Source of the DNA: Alisma plantago-aquatica
Taxonomy: Eukaryota; Streptophyta; Magnoliopsida; Alismatales; Alismataceae
Assembly: GCA_963693085.1 (NCBI GenBank)
Contig: OY856413.1
Coordinates: forward strand, 545,824,879 to 545,888,878
DNA: 64,000 nt
Direction of reading: 5' to 3'
This document shows, piece by piece, positions 13,401 through 26,406 of the stretch. The position numbers and the translations under genes are program-made. Numbering within the stretch: position 1 is the first letter of the stretch; every line of letters begins with the position of its first letter. Below the pieces are notes generated by a model, which saw only the letters and a program-made list of their open reading frames with translations, was not told the origin of the DNA and made no database searches.

Positions 13401-14012
13401 GCTAGATGGTGGAACCATGTGACATGCCATGTGTCTTCTCTATTGGTGGCAATGATTTGCCACCTATTCTAGAATCTTCCACTCAAACCCTTGAATCCAA
13501 ATTATGCCCGATAAATACCCATATATCTGCCATATTAGTTTTCCTCTTTTGAATCTCCTGAAGCTAGAGAGACAACTATTTTACTCTATATTTTTAGTCA
13601 TTTGAATGACCAGGGGATCCTTAATTAATCACAACTACGTTTCAAATACTATTAGGTGTATAGAGTTGAACATTTAATATTCAGATATGAATATGTTTAC
13701 TTGTTCAAAAATTTTAGTATTACATGATCACTTATATAGCTTCATCACAATCGTTTCAACTATGTATCTGTACTAATTCAATTCCTCAAATGTATTCACA
13801 AGTGATTTAATTTTATTATTTTACAAGAATTATTTAATCAAATGGATTGAACCTTTCTCATATCAATTCTCCTTTATTGTCTCTTATCCCTTTTCTCACT
13901 TGTTTTTAGTCCCAACCGCTAGGGATGGGTCTCTACCATGGGATATCCAGAGGCAACTAGGATCCCGTCACCAAATTAGTTAGGATATTTAGGACAATAA
14001 TGAGAAAGTGAC
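10404..14012. other. Intergenic region with no recognised feature
   Basis: This is AT-rich, with short open frames only and no domain recognised in any frame I read, including 11,730-12,350 on both strands. A run of 12 G lies at 12793-12804. The right edge is the pre-insertion site of LARD-A and continues at 45784. Confidence 0.5.
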
Positions 14013-17000
14013 TGTCAGGACCCACTCTTTTGATCAACATAAATACCAATCATTAGAGATAATCCCAAAACCTAAACCCAGATTATGAAATAAAACTATG
14101 AATTCTCGACAAAGGCGATTAAACAATATACAAAAAAGATAGATAATTTTTTTCCTTTTTCTTTCTTCACAAACTCATAAATCAATGTCACATCAAGGAC
14201 ATCACATTCAAATATCACAAATCATATTCAACTCCCTTAAATATATAATCAAATTTTGTTCTCATATGCGGTTCAGTTTACATCAGATATAAGTACATTG
14301 ATGAACAAACTTAATCTACAACCCATCCGGGGAAAGAGAGAGTACAGGGACATTTTAATCTATCTAGATTATGCTATTTATATCTTCTTTTTCATGACCT
14401 CTTCGCTGGATAGTATTATACCTAAAAACATTTGAAACAACCTCATGAGACTCATATAGAGCCCCACTGAGTGGATACCTCCCACTCAAGCTAAGTATAT
14501 GCATCAACATCAGATTAAGTATAATAAACTTAACATAAACATGTAGATATTGAAAAGTCTAGCAGAAAGTTCTATCATGAGTCAAATCTAGCTTACAATG
14601 GTAATCTAATCCAAAAAATATGGTAATTACTTAAACCAATTTAACTTTAAAATAACATTTTAGAGCAGGCTATGAACAAATCAATAGATACTTCTTAGTT
14701 CAAATTAAGAATCCTACTGCATGAGAAATAAGTCAAGCTCTAAGCATTTTGAGTCAATACATAACAATAACATTTTCTTTGTGACACTCCACCATCAGGA
14801 CCAGGAACACATCATGTAGTCTTGAAGCTGAAGTACACATAAACATATCTACCAAACAATACTATCAAATAGCAAGCAATCCAACTCATATTCAAAATGT
14901 ATATAAATCCCAACATTTATAACTTGTCAACATGACAGATCATAATATGAAAATGTCCATAGCAACATGATTACTTTGTACAACAAGAAGCATAATCCAC
15001 AATGACAAATCATCAAGTAGATGTAAAAGGAATATAACAACCATTCAAATCATGTTCTACACGACTTATCATCATTTATTCATTTGCCCTAAAACTACTT
15101 GGATTGTACCTCACCAAGTAGAAGTTGCCACGCCTAATTCTCATATCAACGACTCACTGTCATTATCTTAGGGTTTAGCCGACCACCCTAAGATATCAAC
15201 AACAGACCCTGGACACCTCAGGGTTGCCTAAAGAGGCTCACGTCCTCGTCTCGGGTACACGAGATAGGAACCAACAAAACAATATATCACATATCACAGT
15301 ATTTCACATATTTTTCACATTTCACATATTTCATTTCAATGGAGTCTATTCCATCTGGACATAGACTTTCATAGCAAGGATTTAGGGCCAGAGCCACTCC
15401 AGATGACTGACTCTTAAATCCTGGTGGTCTAACCTTTAAGGTCTCAATCCACACTCTAGAAATCCTTCTCATAATCATTGATTACTACAAGGAGATCCAT
15501 TTTGTTTCCCTAGTGTGGTCCTCGGGGGAAACTCACGGTGTTCAGGGTACCTAACTAGATGTTCCATCATTTCACTTATTATTAATAATTTTTACTCATC
15601 TTAAAAGAATTCAAAACATCATATATCATATTTGTGTGTTCTCACATAACTATAATAACATAAAACAGATCAAGTTTATCAATAAGGACAATGATCAAAG
15701 CAAGAAGCATAATAAATTTGTATATTGCAACACATATGACTATTTCTATCTTCTACTTGATCTAATAGCAATCATCAACTGTGGGCTTTCTTCCCAAGAC
15801 ATAATATTATTGTCCAACATTTACCCCATCCGTGTTTTATCATTATCAGTGGGCTTTCAGCCCTAAACATAATCGCATTATGCAACATTTACCCTTATAG
15901 AGGGTTTCTCAATGTAAGGAGTGCATATTCAATTCAATTTCAACGAAAATCTTATCAGTTCATTGTATATCACAGTTATGAACAAATATTAGCAGAGGCA
16001 TTAAAATTAGCAACAATAAAAGCATATAGATATCATGTATCATTCCTCATACTCAGAATCGATTTATCAAACAACATATGCATGTTCCATCCAATCTGAA
16101 TACATGTCAATAATTTCATGCATATACATGCATAATAGACTTAGTTCTCTTCTTCTTTTATTTCACATTATTCATATGGGTTTACTAATCAACACATGTT
16201 GATTATCATTTGCATTCCCACAAAATAGTTCATTCTCATAGTACAAGTATTCTATCAAACAATCACAATACAAGAACACATTCTGGTAAATCAATTCAAA
16301 TGCTTGAACCTCACATTTTAATTGAATTAAACTACAATTATGTACATTCCTTAATACTTCATTTGAGATTGTCATTCATTAGCACCATCTAGCTCAACAT
16401 TTTAGGGTTAGAGTTGTTTTCTTAAATTTTTCTACTAATTCTCATCTTTTTCCTTCAATTCATATTCATTAATCTCAACTTCTCTCATGTCATGTTCATT
16501 ATATTACTGGAACCAATCATTTTTCACTCACTTGATATACAATACTTCTCTTCCCATTAATATCCATCAAAGTCTAGTTTTAGTATGTTTCATTCAATTT
16601 TTCTTAACTCTTAAGCCACATGTAATTGAAAAAAAGGACTAAAGACTTCATCATAATGACTTCATTAGTTTCATATTTAACTTGCCATCACCATCAATAC
16701 ATTTTTTCTTCATATCATTTCTTATATTTAGATAAGTGTACCATGTCATTGACTTCTAATGTCATTCCCATAATCAACAATGATCATTCTTTATTATACT
16801 TAAACAAATGCATTAGACTTAGATGATATTATTAAGACTCATAATATTCAATTGAAGTATTAATACCTTCAACTTCAGCAATTAATCACATTTACAACAT
16901 CATATACAAGTTCTAACTTTATCACTCATAATTGTCTTAATAATAAACTATTAGGGTTTTCAAGAAGTCATTCCTTAGTTCAACATATCATAATAATCAT

Positions 17001-18798
17001 ATTATTCAGTAATCCAATCATGACTCAAGGGTTCATTAGGGTTATTCACAAACATGGAAACCCTAGTTTCCATTTTCACACATTTCATTCATTAATCATA
17101 AGTATACATTAAGTAATTGACTCATTTCATTCACTTCCTCGACACAAATCCTAATCATGATATGTGGTCATTCAATTCCATTAACATTCAACAATACACA
17201 GGTATCATACAATCTAGTACAATTCAAATATGATTTTACACATGTCAATTCAATTCCAAGCATATCGGCCATTGGGCTGATTTTTAGGTAAAATTCACAT
17301 GAAATAGCATAGTCATCTACCCATAATAAAAACTCATGGATCTTTAATCAATATATCAAGAACTAATCAAGTTCCAATCAATGATAAATAATCAAAATAA
17401 GTAGAATTGGATCCCCAATATCTTTCCCAAACCAAATTTAATCACATACATGTACAAACAAGGTTTCTGATTGTTTTAGCCAGATAGAATTAGGCTTTCA
17501 ACATGAATACAAAGCTTAGGAGGTAGACAAACACTCACCTCAGGTGCCAAGCACCTTAATTTCGTAGGTCAACCTCTGAATTTTTGGAAACCCAATCAAA
17601 CTCTCGCAAAAGAATCAAATTCTTTCTGCTCTCAACTTGGAAACCCTAGAAATGGGGATTTTAAGAGAAAGAGTGAGAAAAGGGGGAGATTCGATGTGAT
17701 TTTGAATCAAATCAGGGGAAGGACAGAATCTTGACATGTGAGAGAAGATTCACCATGAAATGCTATGCAAAGAAGCTAAACTTACTTGATTTCATCATAT
17801 CTTGGATAGAGAAACCCTAGGTCAACATCTCCACCACTTTCTCTTCTCAAAACCCTAGCTCTCCTCTCTCTCAAGAATTTTGTTTCTTTGATAGGAAGGA
17901 CGAGTTATGAGAGCTCCTTGTGTGTTATGTTAGTGATATAGATGAATTGAGGTGCTTAGAATATTTGCAAACAAGCCCCTCAATGTATTTTTTTTTGCTC
18001 AGACTGGTTGGTCGGCTGAGTTATAAACTCGACCAAAACCACACGTTTTAGAACACAAACCTCATCAAAAAATTATGAAACTTCAACCCAATAACTAAAA
18101 TTTATTTTATATGATACGGTAAAAAATTGAAATCATTTGGAGTTTCCAATAAATAATTAAAAATCAAATACTATACTTCTATATTGCAGTCAATAGCATG
18201 GTCAGTCGAGTTTGTCCTTCACATAACTCGACCGACACCCCTCTCTGTAGAGATCAAAAATCAACCACAAATGACACCAATTTAATAGGGTGTGTATAAT
18301 AGAGTTTAACAACTACAGTTAATATTTGAGATCAATTGGATCTACCAATAAAAAGAGAAAATTCAATTTCAACACTGCTATATCAATCTGAAAATATGAT
18401 CGGTCAAGTTTGAAACTTGACTGATAAATAGGTCAGAACATTCTTCAAAACTTCTGATATTTTTCAATGTTGTTCAATTTTTATATATGAAAATCCTATA
18501 CAAATTTAATTTAAATCAGAGTTACACATAAAATACTAAAAATCATTTAGTGAGACATTATACTTATCAAATTGTATATTCATATGTCATCAAAACCCTA
18601 ATTTAGGCCGATTAGGGTTTCCAAATCTTAACCCTAATTATGTGAATCAAAGTATGATTAAACCTTCTCATTTTATTTAAAACATCAAAAATTAAGTACC
18701 ATCACTAATCAATCTTTAAACCATGATCAACTAAGTTAAGCATATCACCATCCAAGTAAACCCTAATTAGATGACTAATTTGAAAATGGGTCATTACA
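14013..18798 (-). repeat. LARD-A 3' LTR (left copy, uninterrupted)
   Basis: This uninterrupted LTR of about 4.8 kb is homologous along its length to the right LTR (19603-45783 minus the insertions). It gives the empty-site sequence for both insertions in the right LTR: near 16490 for the CACTA element and near 18636 for the Cassandra array. It also resembles the family C LTR at 59829-63076, for example the CACCTTAA stretch near 17550 and the conserved CCCTAG segment near 17645. The short open frames inside look spurious. Confidence 0.9.
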
Positions 18799-19602
18799 AA
18801 TTCTCACCTCCTTTTAGGATTTTGTCCTGAAATCCAAGAAAAAATACAAAAGAATATCATATCATCTAATCATTCATCTCTCTTGACATCTACTTAGAAA
18901 TTATTCCATTTTATCTTTCTTTCATATGACATCTTTTTTTTGTATTAGATGGATATTTCATCCTATGTCATCATCATACCTCTCCTTGAGTATTATAAAC
19001 ATTTGAATCACTAATATAAGTAATACATCATTTATCTAGATCTGATTCACATCACTTTTCATATACTTTTTTTTAATTTGATTGTGTATCTCATTGATTA
19101 AGATTATGACTCGTTCACATATTATCATCTGCATTCATCAATTTCCTTTATAAAGAAGATCATCTAGTGTGCATCTTAGTTCATATATTTTTCTCACAAT
19201 TTCAAATTTCATAATGAGACTCAAACTCATTATAGATTATGTTCATAGTCCATTAAGCTTTCATCTTTCTTATATGAAATTTCATGTTTTACATAGGTTC
19301 CATATTGAATTATAAAATCCTTTTCTCTTTCACCATTTTATTGCCATTCATCTCTTTTTCATCTTGTATCTTATTATACTACCAAACTATGTTCATTTGG
19401 ATACTTGGTCATGGAATCCAGAAGAAGTATAGTCGGCAATTCCATACTATCTTAGCTCAATACCCAAATACTTGACCAGAGTATCTGGATACTGAGTTCA
19501 GTCAGTATGCACATCATTCAGGTTATATTCAACATCAACATTATCAATTAGTCCTAGATCCTATTGCCCTTATAGACTCACCTAACCAAGGCTCTGATAC
19601 CA
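18799..19602 (-). mobile_element. LARD-A internal domain with PPT and PBS
   Basis: The purine tract AAAAGGAGGTGAGAATT (minus strand) abuts the left LTR. It is preceded by CAGGACAAAATCC, the decayed 'GAGGACGAAA' motif seen before the polypurine tract in plant gypsy elements. At the other end TGGTATCAGAGCC (minus strand, 19590-19602) is a tRNA-iMet primer site. No gag or pol coding sequence remains between them. Confidence 0.85.
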
Positions 19603-22005
19603 CAGACCCACTCTATTGATCAACATAAATACCAATCATTAGAGATAATCCCAAAATCTAAACCCAAATTATGAAATAAAACAATGAATTCTCGACAAAG
19701 GCGATTAAACAATATGAGAAAAAGACAAATATTTTTTTTCCTTTTTCTTTCTTCACAAACTCATAAATCAATGTCACGTCAAGGACATCACATTCAGATA
19801 TCACAAATCATATTCAACTCCATTAAATCTAGAATGAAATCTTGTTCTCATATGTGGTTTAGTTTACATCAGATACATGTACATTGATGAACAAACTTAA
19901 TCTACAACCCATCACGGGAAGGAGAGAGTATAGAGACATTTTAATCTATCTTGATTATGCTATTTATATCTTCTTTTTCACAACCTCTCCACTGGATAGT
20001 ATTATACCTAAAAACATTTGAAACAACCTCATGAGACTCATATAGATCCCTAGTGAGTGGATACCTCCCACTCAAGCTAGGTACATGCATCAGCATCATA
20101 TTAAGTACAATAAACTTAACATAAACATGTAGATATTGAAAAGTGTAGTAGATAGTTCTATCATGAGCCAAATCTAGCTTATAATGGTAATCTAATCAAC
20201 CAAATATGGTAATCACTTCAACCAATTTAACTTTGAAATAACTTTTTAGAGCATGGCTCTGAACAAATCACCATATACTTCTTAGTTCACATTAAGAATC
20301 ATACTGCATGAGAAATAAGTCAAGCTCTAGGCATTTTGAATCAATACATAACAATAACATTTTCTTTGTGACAATCCACCATCCGGACCAAGAACACATC
20401 CTATAGTCCTGAAGCTAAAGTACACATAAACATATCTACTAAACAATACTATCAAATAGCAAGAAATCCAACTCATATTTAGAATGTATATAAATCCCAA
20501 CATTTATAACTTGTCAACATGACAGATCATAATATGAAAATGTCCATAGCAACATGATTACTTTCTAAAACAAGAAGCATAATCAACAATGACAAATCAT
20601 CAAGTAGATGTACAAGGAATGTAACAACCATTCAAATCATGTTCTACACATCTTATCATCTTTTATTCATTTTCCCTGAAACTACTTGGCTTGTACCTCA
20701 CCAAGTAGAAGTCGCCACGCCTGATTCTCATATCAACGACTCACTGTCATTATCTTAGGGTTTAGTCGGCCACCCTAAGATATCAACAACAGACCTTGGC
20801 CACCTTAGGGTTGCCTAAAGAGGCTCAAGTCCTCATCTCGGGTACATAAGATAGGAACCAACAAAATAGTATATCACATATTTTTCACATTTCACATATT
20901 TCATATTAATAGAGTCTATTCTATTTGGACATAGACTTTCACAGCAAGAATTTAGGGCCTGAGCCATTCTAGATGACTCACTCCTAAATCCTGGTGGCCT
21001 AACCTTTAAGGTCTCGATCCACACTCTGAAAATCCTTCTCATAATCATTGATTAGTGTTTAGGGCCCCAAACTAGATGTTCCATCATTTCACTTATTATT
21101 AATCTTTTTTACTCGTCTTAAAAGAATTCAAAACATCATATATCATATCTGTGTGTTCACGCATATCTATACTAACATAAAATAGATCAACTTAATCAAT
21201 AAGGACAATGATCAAAGCAAGAAGCACAATAAATCTGTATATTGCAACATATATTACTATTTCTATCTTCTACTTGATCACATAGCAATCATCAAAAGTA
21301 GGCTTTCTGTCCGAGACATAATCTTATTGTCCAGCATTTACCCCATCAGGGTTTTATCATTATCAATGGGCTTTCAACCCTAAACATAATCTTATTATTC
21401 AACATTTATCCTTATTAGGGTTTCTCAAAGTAAGAAGTGCATATTAAATTCAATTTCAACATAAATCTTATCAGTTCATTGTATATCATAGTTCTGAACA
21501 AATATTAGCAAAGGCATTAAAACTAGAAATAGTAAAAGCATATAGATATCATGTATCATTCCTCATAATTAGAATAGATTTATCATACAACATATGGTTG
21601 TTCCATCCAATCTGAATAGATGCCAATAATTTCATGCATATACATGCATAACAGACTTAGTTCTCTTATCCTTTTATTTCACATTCTTCATATGGGTTTA
21701 CTAATCAACACATGTTGATTATCATTTGAATTCCCTCAAAATAGTTCATTCTCATAATACAAGTATTCTATCAAACAATCAAAATACAAGAACATATTCT
21801 TGTAAATCAATTCAAATGCTTGAACCTCATCTTACAATTGAATTAAATGACAATTATGTAAATTCCATAATCCATCATTTGAGATTGTCATTCATTAGCA
21901 CCATCTAGCTCAACATTTTAGGGTTAGAGTTTGTTTCTTAAAATTTTCTACTAATTCTCATCTTTTCCTTCAATTCATATTCATTAATCTCAACTTCTCT
22001 CATGT

Positions 22006-22600
22006 CACTACTACAGAAACAGCCTTTGGCGTCAGTTGTTTAACCCCCTTTGGCGTCGGTTTCTGAGCGACGCCTATGTGGGCGCCGCTAAAGGTTGAAC
22101 ACTTCGGCGTCGGTTTTTTAACCGACGCCTATTTAACATATAGGCGTCGGTCTTTTAGTAAATAACCGACGCCAAAAGGGTTCGCGCCACAGAAAACGGC
22201 GTCATCTAGGACACATTCTGTGTCGGTTATCTACTAAAAGACCGACGCCTATATGGACTATAGCGTCGGTGTTTACTTGGTAACCGACGCAAAAAGAGTC
22301 CTAGATGACGTTGTTTTCTGTGGCGTGAACCCTTTTGGTGTCGGTTTTCTATAAAAAACCGACGCCATACTTCAAGACGACACGGTCGTGCTTCCCTGCA
22401 TGGCCGTGTTTAGTACTATAGGCGTCGGTTTTCTATGAATAACCGACACCTTTTCCACCACGTCCATGCAATCCTGCATGGTCGGGTTGTTTGTACTATT
22501 AGGCATCGGTTTTATCCAATAACCGACGCTATAGGTCTTTGCTGACAGTTTTCTGTAAATAACCGACACCTATATCTATTTTTTTTTTCATATCAGTTTG
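22006..22600. repeat. CACTA left terminal and subterminal repeat region
   Basis: The region has about ten copies of GGCGTCGGTT or variants. Most are paired with AACCGACGCC a few bases on, so they form small hairpins. In addition, 22135-22250 and 22255-22370 form a longer inverted repeat. Its arms share the reverse-complementary stretches around ACGCCAAAAGGGTTC and GGCGTCATCTAGGAC. In En/Spm elements the TNPA-type protein binds subterminal repeats; that role here is by analogy. Confidence 0.85.
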
Positions 22601-22631
22601 CAGGCCTGCTGTGGCTGGTCAGCAGGATGAG

Positions 22632-22663
22632 AACCTGCAGTTCAGTTTTTTGAACTGCAGGTT
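22632..22663. other. Perfect 13-bp stem-loop downstream of the Ulp1-type gene
   Basis: AACCTGCAGTTCA and TGAACTGCAGGTT pair around a T-rich 6-nt loop. It lies about 170 bp beyond the stop codon of the adjacent minus-strand gene. A role in 3'-end formation is only a guess. Confidence 0.5.
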
Positions 22664-22832
22664 TACGACATCCATTGATATCAGCCTACAAACAGGCCAC
22701 AAACCTGCAAAAGTCCCAAGGAAAATTTCACACAAGTAGATACATTCAGACATCAATTCAATTCTCACATTCACACATATAGAAACATTCAAATACATGT
22801 ATTAATATTCAGAAATATTCATTTACAAAGTA

Positions 22833-25800
22833 TCATTCATTATCGCTATCAACATCCCAATTATATCTTACAGTTGCCACTGCTTGTATGGCTTTTGCCC
22901 ATTCTTCTCTTATTTCATTTAATGCTTCCATCGTATATGGAGCATGTATATTTTTTAAGCGTTTACCTATAGTGTTGTCAGTTTTAAACACCTACAAAGA
23001 GAATGATGTATATACATAAGTAATAATATAAAAATAAGATTGATATATTTCATACTAACTAATGAGACTATATATAATACCTCATGTATGGTATCGATGT
23101 CCAATGCAGCATATTTGATAATCATCTACATAAATCACATCACATAGTATGTGCATGCCCAGCCATTGTCTTGTGTAGCGCACTATAAATTGAAACATAC
23201 AAAATAATACAACTAAGCACAATTCACATCAATAATATATACATTGGAGTCGGGAACTTACTTGTACGTTCTGCCAATTTATTGGCTGGTTCTTTTTCCT
23301 TGGGACCATTCCTCCAGCCTTTTTGAATGCATTTAAACCCCTACATGTTAATATAACACAGTAAATTACATAAGTAAATAGTAATGTAATAACATATGTT
23401 AACATATACAAAAATGAAATATTTCTCACCAGAATAATGGCATTCTCATTACGTGTCCAATTTTAGTGTTTAATGTACTTCCCGCGGGATCTAGATAATA
23501 AACAGTGAACGTCCCGGGGACAATAACTAGTAACTCCCAATGTTTACCGCTAGAGGTAAAAAGTTAAGAATTAATAACTCAAAATGCACAATAAAAATGG
23601 AATTTTCTTAAGTCCAAATTATAAATAAAGTAAACTTACTTGACATTGAATGGAGCTATTATTATCGTCTTCTTTTGCTGACCAAAAATTGTAAAAGCAT
23701 CTATACAGTATTGTTGAACATTATCAGGGTCTTTAGCTACCATACTAATCAATGATGGAATCAAAAATCCCACATGATCAAATGCAAATTGTTTGCAATG
23801 ATCTTCGACTAAGTAGCTACAAAACATGTATTACGTATGCATTAATATATAAGAAACCAGATCACCGGATCTTACACAAGGTATATGGATGTATAAACAA
23901 GATCTCACCTTATCCATGTCTCTATCGTTGATGTATTCAGCCAATCATACATAAACAACTCAACAATATCTTGTATAAATAAAGAGCTATCGTATGATTG
24001 ACCTTCATAATCTGCATCTAAAGAAACAATTATCAGGCAATGTATATTATGTGCCCGTAGCCAACATGCCATTCCCATACAAGCAGGACCTAACGGGTAT
24101 GTTAGGTCAGTTGGAACCCAAGTTGGTAATGCGGGAAGTGGAGGTGGAGGCCTAGGTGCTCCTGGTGTCTTCTTTTTAACCTGTATATATAATTTCAGAT
24201 CAGTTGACATCATATATACACATTATCACTCTAAATCAATGTAAATTTATCTTACAATTTCAGTAGTGTAGACGACATCTGCTTTGGGCCACAATATGAC
24301 CCCGCCTTCTGCCTCAGCAAGTGTATCAATATCCGGGTGGGGGTATGGCAATGTAGCTTCCCTCCAATCGAGTAAAACATGTAATGGGCCCACACGAACG
24401 TAGCCCTTTGGCATTGGAGTCCCGTGAAACCTTTCCCCAGTAAGGGACGGGTAATCCTGCGCCTCTGCAACAACATAGTCTTGTATTCTTAAGCGGCATG
24501 GATTCAATGCCTACAAATTTACATAAAGAATGTTACACATATATGCATATCATCTTGAAAACATATCATCTTGAAAAGACTAGCTACAATGTCATAAACA
24601 ATACTTACAGCAGACGTGTTAGGTGATGGGTCTCCAGGATTACTCGTAGTCTGTGCATCAGGAGAAGAGTGGGTCGCCATAGGCTGATTGGAAGCCTGAG
24701 ATGCCTGCCACCGCAGCAATTCTTCCTTGACCTTCTCAGCAACTACATCGTTGACCTTCTTAGCAACTATATCCTCGACTCTCTTATTCTCCTATACATG
24801 GATAAAAGAAACATTAGCTTCTTATTATTGAATTTCCTTTTGCAGTAACATTCTAAAAAAAGAATAGGTTACCTCTTCTTGAGAAAGTCCCGCTCTGGGT
24901 TTGCGCTGGGATGGCCCAAAGAATGCTTTGATGCCCACACCAGCGCATGCACCCCTAACACGTCCAGGATGCTCTGGGTTACCCAGAGAAACTGTCAATT
25001 CATCCCTTGTGCCCTGAGGGATGAACGTGCCTTGTTTCCTGTGCTCGTGCAGCTCCCGCTAATCACCATCAACAGAAATTGGTAAGTTAACACCACAAAT
25101 AATCAATATTCAAACGATTGCTCTAAGAGTTGTATTTTACCATTTTCGCAGCCGCCTCAGCAGTTACGGGTTTCTTTATTTCACCCTTCTTGTTTTGCCT
25201 CCCAGCTATCCATATATCATGGCGAGGCATGGGTGTGGCAGACTCCTGAGTAGGAGAAGACTCCTAAGTAGCCGCAGACTCCGCATGTAGTCTTTGGCAA
25301 ACGCTTGCATAGCCTTTTGGACCCATAGTGTGGTCATGAACATTCAGTGTACGCCTTGCTTTTTGTGTGTCACTGAGGGCCTAGTTAGTATGCACATTAA
25401 TGATTCGGTTAGTATCACTAAATGTTAATCTTGAATAGGTGAATACAATGTATATTAATTAAATTGGGAGTGACACCTAATACCTTGAATTCTTCAGATT
25501 TTCTTGAAGCAACAAAATTGTCCCAATCTTCTTTGTCTAAGAAGTTCCATTGTTCAAGGGCTGACTTCTTTTTCTTATCACCCTCTTTTATGTATTCTCT
25601 GTTCAGATTTGTCCTATAATTCCTAAGCATCTTTCCAGTGCATTGCATCACACTTTTACGATGCAACTTCTCATCCATTGCAAACAAATTCTGTAAAATA
25701 GAAATGTTATTAACTAGTATCCAAAATAGAATTGCAAATAATAGAATTTGTAATCTACAAAATAGAATTGCAAATAATAATAACTCACGCATAAATCCTT

Positions 25801-26283
25801 CCATATCAAGTCTTTTTTCCCCTGAGGAACTTTATGCCAATTATCATACTTAACACCACAATAGCTTCGAGAGGTACACCCAAGATAGTTTACAAAATTA
25901 TTGTGGTTCACTCCAATTGCATTTCCTCCATTATCAAACTCCACAACCAATTTGGATCCACTGCCACTAAGTGCTATTAACTTCTTCAACAGAGTGATGC
26001 ACCTTTTCTTGTTAAGTGTTTGGTGTTGCGCATCAAGTTGCTCCAGTGCTTCAGTGGGTACATGTGCATCATCAACCAAAAATTTGACAAAAATAAACAC
26101 ACTGAATTATCACAATATAGAAATATAAGATATATGACATAACTAGAAGATAATGAATTTTATAGAAATACAGGATATGTTTTTAGAACTTACATTGGTA
26201 TCCTCACCATGCTTGTCAAGGACAACATGCTCATCATGGACTTCATGCTCATCATGGACATCATGCTCATCATGGTCAGCCAT
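22833..26283 (-). pseudogene. CACTA second gene: Transposase_24-like plus Ulp1/C48 protease domain, 13 exons, nonsense-broken
   Basis: Exons on the minus strand: 26283-26194, exon 2 (start uncertain, end 25789), 25690-25484, 25380-25141, 25058-24873, 24791-24609, 24510-24256, 24180-23909, 23816-23640, 23549-23430, 23340-23262, 23182-23081, 22991-22833. Each junction from exon 2 onward has GT/AG ends and keeps one frame. The N terminus is an acidic His/Asp/Glu repeat. Exons 2-4 resemble Transposase_24 (YDNWHKVPQGKKDLIWKDL; EQWNFLDKEDWDNFVASRKS). Exons 9-12 resemble a C48 cysteine protease, with HWELLVIV (His), VYYLDP (Asp), CATQDNGWAC (Gln and Cys) and YYVM. Three in-frame stops break it: TAG 25264-25266, TGA 23135-23137 and TAG 23126-23128. 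It starts 124 bp downstream of the TNP2 stop. Such two-domain genes are known in plant En/Spm elements. Exon 2's acceptor could not be fixed. Confidence 0.85.
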
Positions 26284-26406
26284 CTGAAAATGTCATTAAA
26301 AAGGCAAACATTTAGCATTTGTATTAACTAGAAAAAGGCAAGCATTTAGCAATTGTATTAACTAGAAAAAGGCAAACATTTAGCATTTGTATAAACATAC
26401 ATGTCT

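Noticed and set aside
19590..19602. tRNA gene
   Set aside because: Only the 12-14 bases complementary to the tRNA-iMet 3' end are present, as a retrotransposon primer site; the same applies at 42241-42254 and in the Cassandra units.
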